Source: Acridotheres tristis
Taxonomy: Eukaryota; Chordata; Aves; Passeriformes; Sturnidae
NCBI GenBank assembly: GCA_037013685.1
Contig: CM072899.1
Coordinates: 2,039,479-2,103,478, forward strand
Length of the DNA: 64,000 nt
Direction of reading: 5' to 3'
How positions within the stretch are numbered: the first letter of the stretch is position 1; each line of letters begins with the position of its first letter. The position numbers and the translations under genes were made by a program. Shown here piece after piece: positions 49,463 through 61,420 of this stretch. The notes under the pieces are model-generated. The model saw only the letters and a list, made by a program, of their open reading frames with translations. It was not told where the DNA came from and searched no databases.

Positions 49463-49825
49463 AGAATCCAGAATCCCAGAATGGGATAGCACAGAATCCC
49501 AGAATGATTTGGGTTGGGAAGGACCTTAAAAACCATCTCAAAGGACCTTAAAAACCATCTCAAAGGACCTTAAAAACCATCTCATTGCACCCCATCCGTG
49601 GCAGGGACACCTCCCACTGTCCCAGGTGCTCCAATGTCCAGCCTGGCCCTGGGCACTGCCAGGGATCCAGGGACAGCCACAGCTGCTCTGGGCACCCTCA
49701 CAGGGAAGGATTTCATCCCAATATCCCATCTAACTCTGCTCTCTGTCAGTGGGAAGCCATCCCCACTTGTCCTGTTGCTACATGCCTTTGTAAACAGCTC
49801 TCTCCATCGAGATTTGCAACTTTAG
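49463..49825 (-). mobile_element. CR1 LINE, antisense, with internal 22-bp triplication
   Basis: A long CR1 3' copy. It begins with several antisense terminal repeats ('agaatccagaatcccagaat', again 'agaatcccagaat'), then 'gatttgggttgggaaggacc', 'tggcagggacacctcccact', 'tgccagggatccagggacag', 'catcccaatatcccatctaa' and 'catgcctttgtaaacagct'. The 22-bp unit starting 'aaggaccttaaaaaccatct' is present three times in tandem (49519-49540, 49541-49562, 49563-49584), where other CR1 copies have one. Identity of the three units suggests a recent expansion. Confidence 0.9.
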
Positions 49826-51097
49826 CCTGCATTAAACTAAAGATAACATTAAAAGGGTTTTTTTTTTTTCAACAGCTCATAATTTAGTCATTGGGATAAA
49901 ACTTGTCATAATCCATTTGTAGGCTCCATTCCTGTGAAATCTGCCAATAAGTGTGATTTCATCAGCCCTTTATAAAAAAGCAGTAAATAAACCAGTGATT
50001 TTTGAGAGCTCTGACAGAGGCAGGTGGAGAAAGCTCTGATGTCCTCTGAGATGGGGAGGACAAGAACTCCAGAGCCATTCCAGGAGCCTGGCTGGGCAGC
50101 AGAGCTGTTCCAAGCACAGGGAAATTTGGGGGTTTTAATGAACCAGCTGCATCTCCACAGCTTCACAGCGAGCCCAGGTCCTGGTGACTCAGATTCCCCA
50201 GTGGATTCCAGTCCTTCATTAGCAGAGTAAATGCCAGAGCCAAACCACAGCATCTCTTGAGTGAAGAGATGCTCCAAAGCCCTCAGGGATTTGTCATTTA
50301 GTTGACTTTGAGGAGGTAGCAGAAAGAGGAGAAACCCATCCAAACTTCAGCCATCCAAGCCCTCCCCATTCCCCTCCCAAGCTACTCAGTGTGATCCCAA
50401 TCCCAAACTGAAACACAAATATTCATCCAACAGCTGACTCTAGGTTCTCTCTTCTGCCTGGATTTTTCAGATTTTTTCCTAACTAATGTGATTTCTTAAT
50501 TGTAAAGAAAAGATTCATTTCTGTGCTGTAAATAAGGCCAGGTGAGGAAGCAGAATAGCCTGTAGAATGTTCAACTACTTCAGTTATGAATAGATAGAGC
50601 ACCCTGGTCATTACAAACTGAATACTCAAAGTAATATTAAGCAGCTGATTTTAGATGAAGAAGGCAAGAGTGGTTCAAATCAAAACAGACAATTTATAAT
50701 TGACAAAATCCTGAGTTTTCTCTGCTTGTGGCTCCTGCAAGCTGCAAGAGGGAACAGAGGGGAAGGTAGGAGAAATTCCTGTTTTTCCTGAATTCCAGTC
50801 AGACTTTAATTTTGGAAGCGAGGCTGCTTTTTGGTTTCACTCTGAAAATTCTTCTCCCATTCCCAGTCCTGCCCACATCTCCGTTGTGCACCCCTCCAGT
50901 GCACACCCTCTGCCAGGAGTGGCCACCTGCCATGGTCCCAGGGCCACCAGGGGCAGGGAGGTAATTCAGCACCTCCCATGGTCTGGGTGAGTTTTATGGA
51001 GCCCTTTGGGTGGTGATAACAACTACACAACATTTTTGTTGCTATTTTCAGCTCAACCTGCAACCACCTTTTTGCTAGCTTGTTATTTTATCATCAC
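49826..51097. other. Unique non-coding sequence
   Basis: No repeat or exon recognised, apart from a T-run at about 49859. The minus-strand frame 49906-50343 (145 codons) shows no recognisable domain and no splice or promoter context. Confidence 0.55.
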
Positions 51098-51258
51098 AGC
51101 ATGGTTTGGGGTGGAAAGGACCTGAAAGCTCATCTCATCTACCCCTGCATGGGCAGGGACACCTTCCCTTTATCCCAGGTTGCTCCAAGACCTGTCCAAC
51201 CTGGCCTGGGACATTTCCAGAGCAGCCACAGCTTCTCTGAGAACTCACCACCCACCCA
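51098..51258 (-). mobile_element. CR1 LINE, antisense, with internal deletion
   Basis: 'agcatggtttggggtggaaa', 'catgggcagggacaccttcc', 'tgtccaacctggcctgggac' and 'cagccacagcttctctgaga' follow CR1 reverse-complement order. Relative to the copy at 21431, the 'ggatccaggggcag' segment is missing between 'atttccag' and 'agcagccaca'. Confidence 0.85.
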
Positions 51259-53778
51259 AGCGATTTACAGCGAGGGACTGAAGCACTGCACGTATGTGAA
51301 GTCAGGCAAAGTCAGCTGCAAACATTCACAGACCTCCCGTGCTTCAGGCAGTCATTTCTGCAAACCTTAAGTGGCTGCTGGAATCTGTCACCACTTCCTG
51401 CTGCTTTCAGTGCTCCAAACAAACCCATGAAATGGAGCTGAACCAGCCTGCACTGGGCCCAGCACTCACACCAACAGCTCTGCTAATGAGGGTGCAGCTC
51501 AATAAATGGTGTTGCATAGATTTAAAGGACTAAAGGAACAGCTGTACACTTGTACTCGTCTTGGTACAAATTTTCTGTTTCAAAACATAATTATAGGCCG
51601 GGGGAGTAAGGAAGATAGAATAAGAGCATGATGAACGTTACAAAAACTACCAGGAAAGCAATTATTTCCAACCAAAGTGTGTTGGATTAACCCAGAAGCG
51701 TTTTTGGTTTTAAGTCTTACAAGTATCTGATGGGAGCTGAAGCATTTCGTGAGCTCAGCTGGTGTGAGCACAGGGGGACAGGGCAGGGTGCACACCTGGG
51801 CACAGGTAGGGAGGGATCTCTGCCCTCAGAGAGGGCTGGGGATGCTCCTGCATCCCTCCCCCTCTGCTCTCTCTCCCAGGATCAGCACTCCAGACAGGCA
51901 GCACATTTTATAGAAGGGAAATGATTTCGGATTACAGTGATCAATGCTAGAAAACAGTGACCCGGGGATACAAAGCTACAGTTCATAAAATACCAGCGGA
52001 GATTATCACACTCAAAGTACTTCCATTTCAGTTGTTCTGACCTTCAATTGGAGCTGATTTTTTTTTTTTTTCCTTAAGCCCTTTAAATCTTCTGTTGAAA
52101 ATACCATGGTGTTGAAGACTGGCCTGCAGCAGCATTTAGAGGATTTCCCTCCTGCATGGCTCCATCCAAGGTAGGTGCTGGGATTCCTCCCACAAGGGGT
52201 GTCTGGTTCAGAGCCAAAAGGACTCTTTGAACATCCCCAGAGCAATCTCATTTCAAGACGAGCACGTGCATCCATAAAGGAAGCTTCACTCACACTGCCT
52301 CTGCTCTATTCTCCCTCTGAATAAATCCTGGAACATGAAAACCCTCAGAAGAGAGGCTGCTGCTCAGCAGAATGAGGCTGCTGAGTGTTACCAACACCAG
52401 AGGCAGGAGAAAGACAAAAGGAATGGGAAATGTTAGGAAGGTCCTGCCAGTCATTTCTCTCTAAAAAACAAATAAACCCAATAAAGCAGAGTCTGACAAG
52501 AGCATTCAGCTGTTGTTTGGTTTCTGGGGCAATGCAGTATGCAAGTGGTCAATGGCTGCTCTTTCCTGGAGAGAAATGTGCCCATAAAAGCAGTTTAAAT
52601 CATCGAGGACATTACTCACAGCAATGCTGAATGATGGACGTGCCACGTTCTGCCAGGAACGAAGGTGATTTCTTTGCTGAACTGCTCTGCAGAGCAGCAT
52701 AAGTGCTCAAACCAAAATAAGCTCCTCACACCTACAACACTTCTGAGAAGACTCATAAAATAAGACAAGATAAACCATGTTTTAGGCTAAGGAGTTCATG
52801 TGTGCTCACCAGAACCGAGATGACAGATGTGTCTGTCTCCAGCCAGCCTCCTCCTCAGGCAGAAATAAAACACACAGCAAACACACCCAGGCTGTTTGCT
52901 GCCATCCCTCATTGTTCAGATCTTTAAGGAGATCTTCAAAGAAGCACAAGAGTCCAAAAACCGCCCTGGAGATGCAGTGATTTTATGAAATGGCCTGGAG
53001 GAGACTTGGCATTTTGAGTTTTTCCATGCAAATACTCTAAATAAGCAGGGAATATTCCCTGGAGGAAGGCAACGATATTGAGAGCTCTGGGAACTGTAAG
53101 GAGGGTCTTCATTCCCTCCTGATCTCCAAACCCAACCCCTCTCCAGCACATTTCTGTGCAGACACATCTCAAAATGTCACACGACATAATTTTATGGGTC
53201 AAATCATGCCTGACTTCACCAGCTCCTATTTCCCCAACTGCCAGGGCCACCCTTGCAAGAGTTAAATTCTGCTGTAATGAAAAAACAAGAAGGTTTTTTT
53301 TCCAACCCTTGGCCCAGCTTCCAGCTCAGTAAATAGCAGGGAAAGGATTTAATACAAATAAACTGCATTTGCACTATTCCTAACCAAGAGAACAACCCAG
53401 TGGAGCCCTGAACACTCCCCTCTCCCAGGATGTTCAGTGCACTGATCTTGCTGTTAAATTCATTATTTCTTTCCCATCCATGGGGAATAACAGATAAGGA
53501 AGGATTTATAAATGAATGAGGTGGTCAGTGCCTGCTCAGATGAGACCTTTAAGTCAATACAAACAAATGGTGTGGCCTTTCTGTGCTTCAGACACAAAGA
53601 TAAACATATAAATAAAGGAGTACAGATGTTTTTATTCTTTGCCTCTCCCATCCTCCTGCCTGCAGTTCGTATTTATGAATATTTGTAGATCAATGGGGTT
53701 GTTCTGTTTTACTGGAGCTGCTGCTTGTGGTGCCCCAGCCACTGCAGAGGCTCCTGTTGTGCCCTGGGATCTGGGCAG
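51259..53778. other. Unique non-coding sequence
   Basis: About 2.5 kb without recognised repeats. A T-run lies at about 52059-52070. No exon supported. Confidence 0.55.
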
Positions 53779-53805
53779 AAAAAAAAAAAAAAAAAAAAAA
53801 AAAAA
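53779..53805 (+). repeat. Poly(A) tract, 27 bp
   Basis: Uninterrupted A27 after 'gatctgggcag'. It lies about 25 bp outside the candidate LTR at 53830. Confidence 0.9.
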
Positions 53806-53829
53806 GTGGATTTTTCACTAATATAATCT

Positions 53830-54130
53830 CTTGAAGTGCTTTCCACTCTACACTTTGGGCCCCACATCACGAATTCACCTGAACACTCTTTATTTCTCTT
53901 CTTGTTGAGCTGCTGCTTGAGGCTGATCTGGTCTCTGAGTGGTACCCAGAGCCTGAGCATCCTCCAGCTGCACCTGGAAGCAGCAGGGACACCAGAAAAC
54001 CACCCCTGAACCACTGAGCAACATTTTTATATAAGAGAGTTATGATTCTGCTCTCAGCTGCACAGAGCTCCTCAGCTCCACCAGCCTCACCCAGGGGAAA
54101 AAAGTGTCTCAGCCATGGAATTAAGCCCAA
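53830..54130 (-). mobile_element. Candidate retroviral LTR, antisense
   Basis: On the minus strand a TATA box (TATATAAAA, plus 54026-54034) is followed about 135 bp later by AATAAA (plus 53889-53894). In between is 'ggttttctggtgtccctgct', and beyond it 'tgatgtggggcccaaagtg'. This order and these words resemble the R/U5 part of avian ERVL-type LTRs. No intact TG..CA ends or target-site duplication were found. Confidence 0.4.
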
Positions 54131-57100
54131 GGAGTGATCATGGAGCCAAAAGTTAACCCAGAGTTAGTTAAATCAGTGTCTTCACAGAGAAAGATGCTCC
54201 ACCAATTTTAATCACAACTCAAGCACTGGTTTTGCTATCCTAAAAATGAAGTGGCTTTCTGAAATAATGAGGTTATTGTACTTCATTAACTGAGGAAAAA
54301 TTAATTGGGTTCACAAGAAAAGCCCCAGTGTGGTAAGTTCCAGCTTTGCCTTTCTGATGTACAAATATTTGGGAAAAAAAAAATACACTTAAGAAAGGGA
54401 ACATCATCCCTGGAAGCCAAGAGCATGGGGGTCATGTAAATAAACAGAACAAGCTCAGAGTTGGGCAGGAAATGTAAAAAAGGAGGATAAATAGGAAAGG
54501 ATGAACTAGAGCAGCAGCTTCAGCAAGCACAGAACAAAACAGAAAAACTTCACAAATATTTGATTTCATGCATCCCCCGCAAATTGTTCAAATTACCAAC
54601 TTGATTCTGCAAATACCGGGGAAGGTTCTCACCCGGAAGAAATTCAACTTTTGGGATCAGATATCGTGTCCTCCCCCCATTTTAGGGACAATTAGTACCT
54701 GTTTTGAGATCGTGATTGAAAGAACGGGACAAACACAAGGAGATATTTTGCACCATCACTTTCACATCTGCTGGGACACTGCTCGAGGCAGATAATCAAA
54801 TTACTCCAGAATTAGAGAGAATAAGACCGAGGTGAAGCTGTTAAAAACCACCCATCAACCCAAAGGTCAGGGCCTCTGGCAACAAAGAAAAAAAGAATTA
54901 TTCCTGTAGTCCTCCAACAGATTTATCCTGGATATAAAGCAGGACCATTTACAGCTCAGCAAAATTTGAAAACTGGTAGTAAAGCACATTACAAGCTTTC
55001 TTAATTCAATTTTCCCTGGCATTTATTGTGGTTAATAAAATACCCAAATGTCATCGAGATTTATAAAAATGTATTTATAGGTTAATAAATGCGTAAAATG
55101 GATTATTTGGGAAAAACCAGCTTACAGAAAGCCAGGCATCCTAAATGGATACAGATTTGGGGTTTGCTGCCTGTCAGAGGGGTAATTAGTGCTTATTTAC
55201 ACGGATTTTCCTTCCCTGTGAAAAGAGAGCCCTGAATTCAGAGTTGAGGCTCGGTGTTATCCCCACTGTGAACTTTCATGCACCAAAATGAAAGAATAAA
55301 AGGTTCCTCCAAAGATTCTTCGGGGAAGACAACCCTGCTCCTCACCAAAACAAAGAGCATAAATACCGAAATTCAGGATGAAGATTTACACCTGGGCTGG
55401 AAAGGTGATAAATAGGGGAAAGAGGCTCTGCTTTGAGTTCAAGAAAATAACTTTAAATCAGAAAAATACAGATTAAAGCACGCTGGAACAAGCCTGGAAG
55501 CACTGATGGGAGTGACACTCTCTATTTCCACATTTTTATGAAGTATTTCCAGAGAGTGACTCAGGAATTTTTGCTAAATAGGCACAAAATTGAAACTATT
55601 TACTGGCTTTTTCCAGCTGTGTCAATAAACTCCTTTGGATGGTTCAGTGTTTGGTTTGTGTGCACATAGACACAAAAAAACCTGGATTATTTCCTTTCCT
55701 CACCTCCTAACATGCTGGATGACAAACATTCTCTGCTACCCAAGCAAAATTCTAAGTGTAGAAAGGAAACAAATAGTAAAAAATTAAAAATCTATAAAAT
55801 TAGAAAATAATATAAAAATATAAAATGCACACATATAAATATATAAATAGAAAAAAACCTACAAACTCATACTTATACCAAGAAAGTTCTGTCCTTTTTG
55901 CCCTATTTTTAACAAACTCACTTGAAAAAAAGTCCTGTCAAACATTAATTTTTCTCTCCCTGCTCTTCATTCTGAATAATTCAAGTTCAGCCTTTTCATT
56001 GTTTTTTCCAGATCTTGGTCTTACCCTGAGCCAGAACTTCCTTGAAATCAACTTTAATGTGCTTTAATAATATCCCTGCTAATGCTGGTGATTGGCAACG
56101 CTCAGGTTTTAACAACTGCTCCAGCACTGAGTGTAACCAAAGCTTTTACTTGTAATTACTGCTCTGAGCTCAATTCTGGTACAATCCCATTTATATCCAA
56201 ATTATTTGTAATGAACGTTGGGCTGTACCAGACTGGAGGGCTACAGGTTTAAAAGAAAATGGATTAATATTTTATTTTCAAGCCATTTCAAATGCATTTC
56301 TGTAATTAATAAAGAAACAAAAAAAACAACAAAAAAAACCCCACCACATCAAGCAGTTGCTGCGATAATTGACTGAAAAGGGGATTTTCTAACTCACAGA
56401 GCACTGCATGGAGTTTTTTTGTTCTTTAGAGCACAAGTGCAGCAGAGATTTATGGACACAAATAAATACAATTTCAGGAAAAGCAGAGAGAGGGATGCAA
56501 ACACACAAATAACATAAAACACAGCAACTTATGGGACGTGCTGAGCCTTTTAAGCACCGGGAGGACAAACATTTCGAGGCACTCATCCCTTCTAAAAGGG
56601 ATTTAATAGAATGGAAAAGCCTCACGTTTCCCAGAAAGCTTTCACATACAGCTCATCGTTTGTAGACAAATGCTTTCTGAGCCCTCACTAATACAGTAAG
56701 TTCGAAAAATTCTTGGCAATGTCCTTCTCATTCCAGAAGGTGCCATTTTTTAATTGACACTTCTGCATTATACAAGTAAAGGACGCTGCTTTCCTTTTTT
56801 TTTTTTTTTTTTATTTTTAAATACCTTCATTTCCCTCAAAACTTATCAGGGAATTACAGACATGTCCAGGCATTAGTCTTAAAAGACATTAGCAAAGAAA
56901 TATTTCAGGTCCTTAACGCCAGGAGTTTTAGCAGGCACTGAGCTTTTCCAAAGCCAAAATAAAACTCAAAATATCCCATTTTAACTTGCAAACCAAATAT
57001 TCCAATGAGGCCACTTGGAACTTTGCTGCTTTCAGCAAGGCTCCAGTCCATGAACACAGCCCCAAATTATCAGCCAGGGGAAATATCAAGTCCTGGGGAG

Positions 57101-58929
57101 CCCAACACTATTCCCAGTAGGCAAAACACATCTCATAGGTAAGAATTTTATTATTCCAGAAATTTTATTATTTCTGTTCAGGACTGAAAACTTCCTTTCA
57201 AAACCCTGCAGGACACAGAAGCATCCTGGCAGTGCCAAACATCTTTTTTTTCCAAGCTAAAATGGAGATTGCTGGGATGGACAATGAGCACCATTCCCAC
57301 ACTTCTTATCACAACCAGCACATAATTCTTTAATAATTATTTTAATTATTATTATTTTTAGAAACGTTTCCCCACTGTCCCACAGAGAAGTGGGGGTGGG
57401 AGCCCCAGGGGTCACTTCTGCCCCTTCCCTTGTTGGGATTTTGAGCTACACACAATTCCCAAAAATTTTTAGCTTCCCTTCTTCACTCCATCTGCAGCCC
57501 TGCTCTCTAATTAGCTTTAATTATGATTTGCATCATTAGCCTTTGCTCTTGTCCCTGGGTGCTCACCCATCCCTTGGGGCTGCTGGAAGGGGAGATTCAC
57601 TCCCAAAGAACTCCCAGGAAATGTCACAGCCACAAAAAGTTAAGGTTTATTATTCAAAGCCCTTTTTGAGACAAAAAAAAAAGTGAGACTGGAGATTCCA
57701 CAAACTTTTCTTGGCAGCTTCTGAGCCTTTTAAGTGACAGCTTTTCTAAGGCAGTCAAACAAGAAAGTGCTCACTGCAGCCTCCCCTCTCTCTGTGTCAC
57801 GTTTTGCCTCCAGACTGAATTAAATATTCTGCAAACTCTACTTTTTTGGAATGGCTTTCAAGAAAAAGGGGTAAATTTTTAGATGATCCGATTAATTTAG
57901 TCAGAACATTGCTGTCCTAATTAATCCTGCATGATTCAAAGACTATTTATGCAGTACAGCTGCAAGCACACAAAAATGTATTTATCCTAAAAAAAAACCC
58001 CCAAAAACCTCTTAGAAACTAAAATTTCCTGCCTTGGTCTAAAGTCCATTTGACCTGCTGGAAAAATACCAACAATTTGGAAGGAGGTTTTTAGAGCAAT
58101 TTACATTATTCGTAGGAAAGATTATCTTAAAGCCAAGATTCTGAAAGACTCTTCAGAAGTCTAAAGCACCTACTCGAGACCAAGTCACAAAAGCTTTCTG
58201 CAGACAAAATTCTCATTACAATCAGCAGGGGTTTGCTCTCCTAATGAATATTTGAGTGAACTGATTGGAGTGCTCAGCTTTGGAGGTGGTTGGTGCACAA
58301 GATCTTCTTGACTCGATGATTTCCCTGCAATACACTGCACTGATCTCCTGGAAAACAGCAATTGTGGCAGGGCTGAAAAGGGTGGAAAATGGGTGAAGTT
58401 CTACCCAGAGGAGCTCTCTGAAGTACAAATTGTTCTTACTTCAATGACACTGCTCCAAGTTCCCATCAAATAAATGATCCAACTGTTCTAACTCCTTCAA
58501 ATAATACAGACAGGCTGGAATTCTTACCCTCTTGTGCAAATAAACTCGGAGAAAAAAGAAAATTAAGGAGTTCTTGTCCTCTTAAAGCCTGTCTTGATTC
58601 ACAGCATGACAAAGTCATGAACCTGGCAACACCCAGAGCAGCAATAAAGGGAAGTGGAGTTACAGTTGGCAATAACCAGATCCCACAGTGGAAGCTCTTC
58701 ACAGTTCCTGTCATTCTCAGTGGGTCACAACATCCATCCCTGGCTTTTAATGAATAAAGGGCAAATTGCAGCTGTCCAATAAAAGCATTTATGTCCGTGC
58801 ACCACCCGAAACCCTCAGCACTGAACATCAGCACAGCTTTCACTGGCTCCAACAAAGCCCTGGGCTGCTTTGGGGAGATTTTGGGAACTTTCAGACACTT
58901 CAGCAGTGGGACTTTGTGTCAGTCCATCC
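54131..58929. other. Long unique AT-rich stretch
   Basis: About 4.8 kb without a recognised exon or interspersed repeat. It contains AT-rich low complexity at 55770-55857 and 57330-57362, an A8C-type run at 56312-56345, and T18 at 56795-56812. Frames are short and without domain features. Confidence 0.55.
55770..55857. repeat. AT-rich low-complexity stretch
   Basis: Almost entirely A and T, with repeated 'ataaaaata' and 'ataaatata' words; only a handful of G or C. Confidence 0.8.
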
Positions 58930-59300
58930 ACTCCCGTGGAGTTTGAGCAGTGAGAAAAATTGGGATGGGACTGCAGAGGCTGCTCACAGGTTTTAACCCT
59001 GCCCAGACCCTGGGGGATGCTCCTTAGGCATCATCCCCCTCTCCCAAATTCCTGCTGAGTGTTTCAGCCCTGCCACTCTGGAATTGGCCACAAAGTGCCA
59101 GAGGAATTTCTCCGTGGGACATTCCAGATGGCACAGAGCAGTTTCTGAGTCCTTCCCAGCCCACACTTTTATACCCCAGAGTTCCACAATCAGCCACTTT
59201 GGCCACCAAAGCCAATACAAAATCCTCCTGTCTCCTCTCCCCCTCTTCATTCTTCTGCCCCACATTCCCATTTATATCCTCTTCTCCTACGGCAGCTTTT
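58930..59300 (-). mobile_element. Possible LTR-like fragment, antisense
   Basis: On the minus strand, 'tctggggtataaaagtgtgg' (TATA box at plus 59167-59173) is followed by a GC-rich stretch with 'aattccagagtggcagggct' and 'gagcatcccccagggtctgg'. The contrast with the AT-rich flanks and the strong TATA box suggest a decayed LTR. No polyadenylation signal or termini were found, so it could equally be unique sequence. Confidence 0.25.
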
Positions 59301-59816
59301 GCTGGGCTGTTTCATCAAGTGGATCATTAAAAACAGCATTTCTCTGATTATATTTATTTAGTTTTACTTATTTAAATAGGTTCCTTCTCCAGAAAGGTCG
59401 CTTACTCCTATTTCTCCTTTTTTCCCCCCAAGAAACAGAAAATATTTTAGTACATTCTTCTATTTAAACAAGCACAGTAGATTAATTAAAGTATTTAGTC
59501 TCTGGAAAGCCTCTAAGTTCTGTCTAGCAGAAAGTGGCCATGAAATTTTCTAGTTTTTTCCCCCTGTAATTAGGCATAATAATTAGCACAATAATGCCCT
59601 TGTTAACATCCCTAATTATATGCAACTAGTGCATCAATAGCTCCTAGAAGGAAGCTGGTTACCTTTCCCATCTCCCGTGGGCACAGCAAACCAGGATCCT
59701 GTGCTGAGCAAGGACAGGCTGCAGAGCCAAAAATCAAACAGCAAAACTCCGACTAAAACCAGCCCCAACATCAAAACCACTCCTCAGAAAAGTCATAAAA
59801 TAGCTCCCAGCCAGGC

Positions 59817-59841
59817 AAAAAAAAAAAAAAAAAAAAAAAAA
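59817..59841 (+). repeat. Poly(A) tract, 25 bp
   Basis: A25 preceded by an A/C-rich stretch (59725-59810). Confidence 0.9.
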
Positions 59842-60119
59842 GAGAAGTTCAATAAACCCTTGACATCAAAAGCAGCACCAGCTTCTCCCAGCACTCAAAT
59901 TTTGCCATTTGTTCTTTTGGACTCGTTAATCAGCTCCGGCCACGGGTTCTGACGACATCAACTCAGGGACCTCTTACATTTCCACATTTTTACGTTGTCA
60001 GTGCGTCCTGCCCTGTCACCAAGCTGCTCAGGTTAGCTCTGCTGGGAGGCTGGCTCGTTCCAGGAATAGAAATTAATTAATCAGTGTATTTTCCACCCCC
60101 GTGCCAGGAAAAACATCCC

Positions 60120-60168
60120 TGATTAAAACGCCGCGCTCGCGCTTTCGCCATCACCGCTATTGATTAAA
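60120..60168. promoter_or_regulatory. CpG micro-cluster bracketed by TGATTAAA
   Basis: Seven CpG fall between 60129 and 60155 ('cgccgcgctcgcgctttcgc' then 'catcaccgc'), flanked by two direct copies of TGATTAAA at 60120-60127 and 60161-60168. A third AT-homeodomain-like word, 'aattaattaatcag', lies at 60070. The arrangement looks non-random and resembles a conserved enhancer core, but that is inference. Confidence 0.25.
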
Positions 60169-61207
60169 TGGAGGCCTTGTGAGCACTTACTCATTTCAGA
60201 GGTGGATTTATTTCATTCTTCTCAAGCTCCTTTGTTTTAATTAAAGGGTGTATTCTAGACACACTATTATTATATATTGAGAACACCTCCGGAAGCCTAA
60301 ACTACGTTTTGGAAAAAAGAGTGCTGGTAGATGATGGAAGCATGAATTCCCCAGCTGAAATCAGACTAGAGAACAGCATCATGCCTTGGAGGCAGCCACT
60401 GAAACTTGGGTGTGGAAGCTCCAAATGCATCTACAACTCTGCATCCAGACAGAAAAAAAAATGATTCAAACACGTGGAGTTGGGGCACCCCAAATAAATC
60501 CCACTGAGACTGCAAAGCTGGCAGTCTTTGCCTCTCACTTGGCTGGTATCACTTAAATGGAAATAAAGAAAGCAACAACCTTTAGGTCCCAGGCTCCATT
60601 AGCAGCTGTCCTCATGCACTTGGTACTTTCAGATTCCACAGGACAGGACATCACACTTGCCCCTGCACCTTTTCACATCTCACTGCTTTCTTTTGTATCT
60701 TTATGGAGACAAATGTTCACCAATTCCTTTTGGATATACAAGGTATTAATCCTCACACATTCCATTATAAGGAAATCATGCTAAATTAGCCCAATAATTA
60801 CAAACTGTGAATTATCCAGTCATGTCTGATAGATGAGAGCTTGAAACACTCTTGACCTTAAATACTTCATATATTTCTCAACAATTGCATGGAATCCTCT
60901 GGGAAGAAGATTCCTATAAATGCACATTCTTGAGTTATTTTGCAATTTAACTTACCAAAATCACACAACTCTTCTCAAGATGTCTAGAACATTTTCAAAC
61001 CTCCACGTGCATAAATTAGTGGTGCTGCATAAGGCAGCCCTAATTTATGCACTCACTACGGACCCAATTAGTTCCCCTGTACCAGAATGCCAAACAGATT
61101 TCCTTAATAAAGCAGAACAGATCACATCTAATGTTTCTATAGAATACCAGGCTGTGACTCTGTCACTTTGTGTCACCAACTCCAGACTCTGAGAAAGGAA
61201 TTCTGAA

Positions 61208-61420
61208 TCGGCAGGGACACCTTCCACCATTCCAGGCTGCTCCAAACCTCGATGTCCAACCTGGCCCTGGGCACTTCCAGGGATCCAGGGGCAGTCACAG
61301 CTTCTCTGGGAATTCCATTCCAGCCCCTCCCCACTCTCACACGGAAGAGTTTCTTCCCAACATCCAATTTGGATATTCTTCCAATACCCAATTTCTTCCC
61401 CAAATCCCATTTAAATCTCT
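61208..61420 (-). mobile_element. CR1 LINE, antisense, lacking the terminal end
   Basis: Starts inside the element at 'tcggcagggacaccttcca', then 'tgtccaacctggccctgggc', 'acttccagggatccaggggc', 'cagcttctctgggaattcc' and 'ccactctcacacggaagagt'. The terminal 'aaggtccc' part is absent, so the copy has lost its 3' end as well as its 5' part. A degenerate local duplication ('cccaatttcttccccaaatc') sits near its right edge. Confidence 0.85.

Larger units (their letters stand above)
59301..61207. other. Unique non-coding sequence with a CpG micro-cluster
   Basis: No exon or interspersed repeat recognised. Contains the A25 run at 59817-59841 and the CpG cluster at 60120-60168. Confidence 0.55.
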
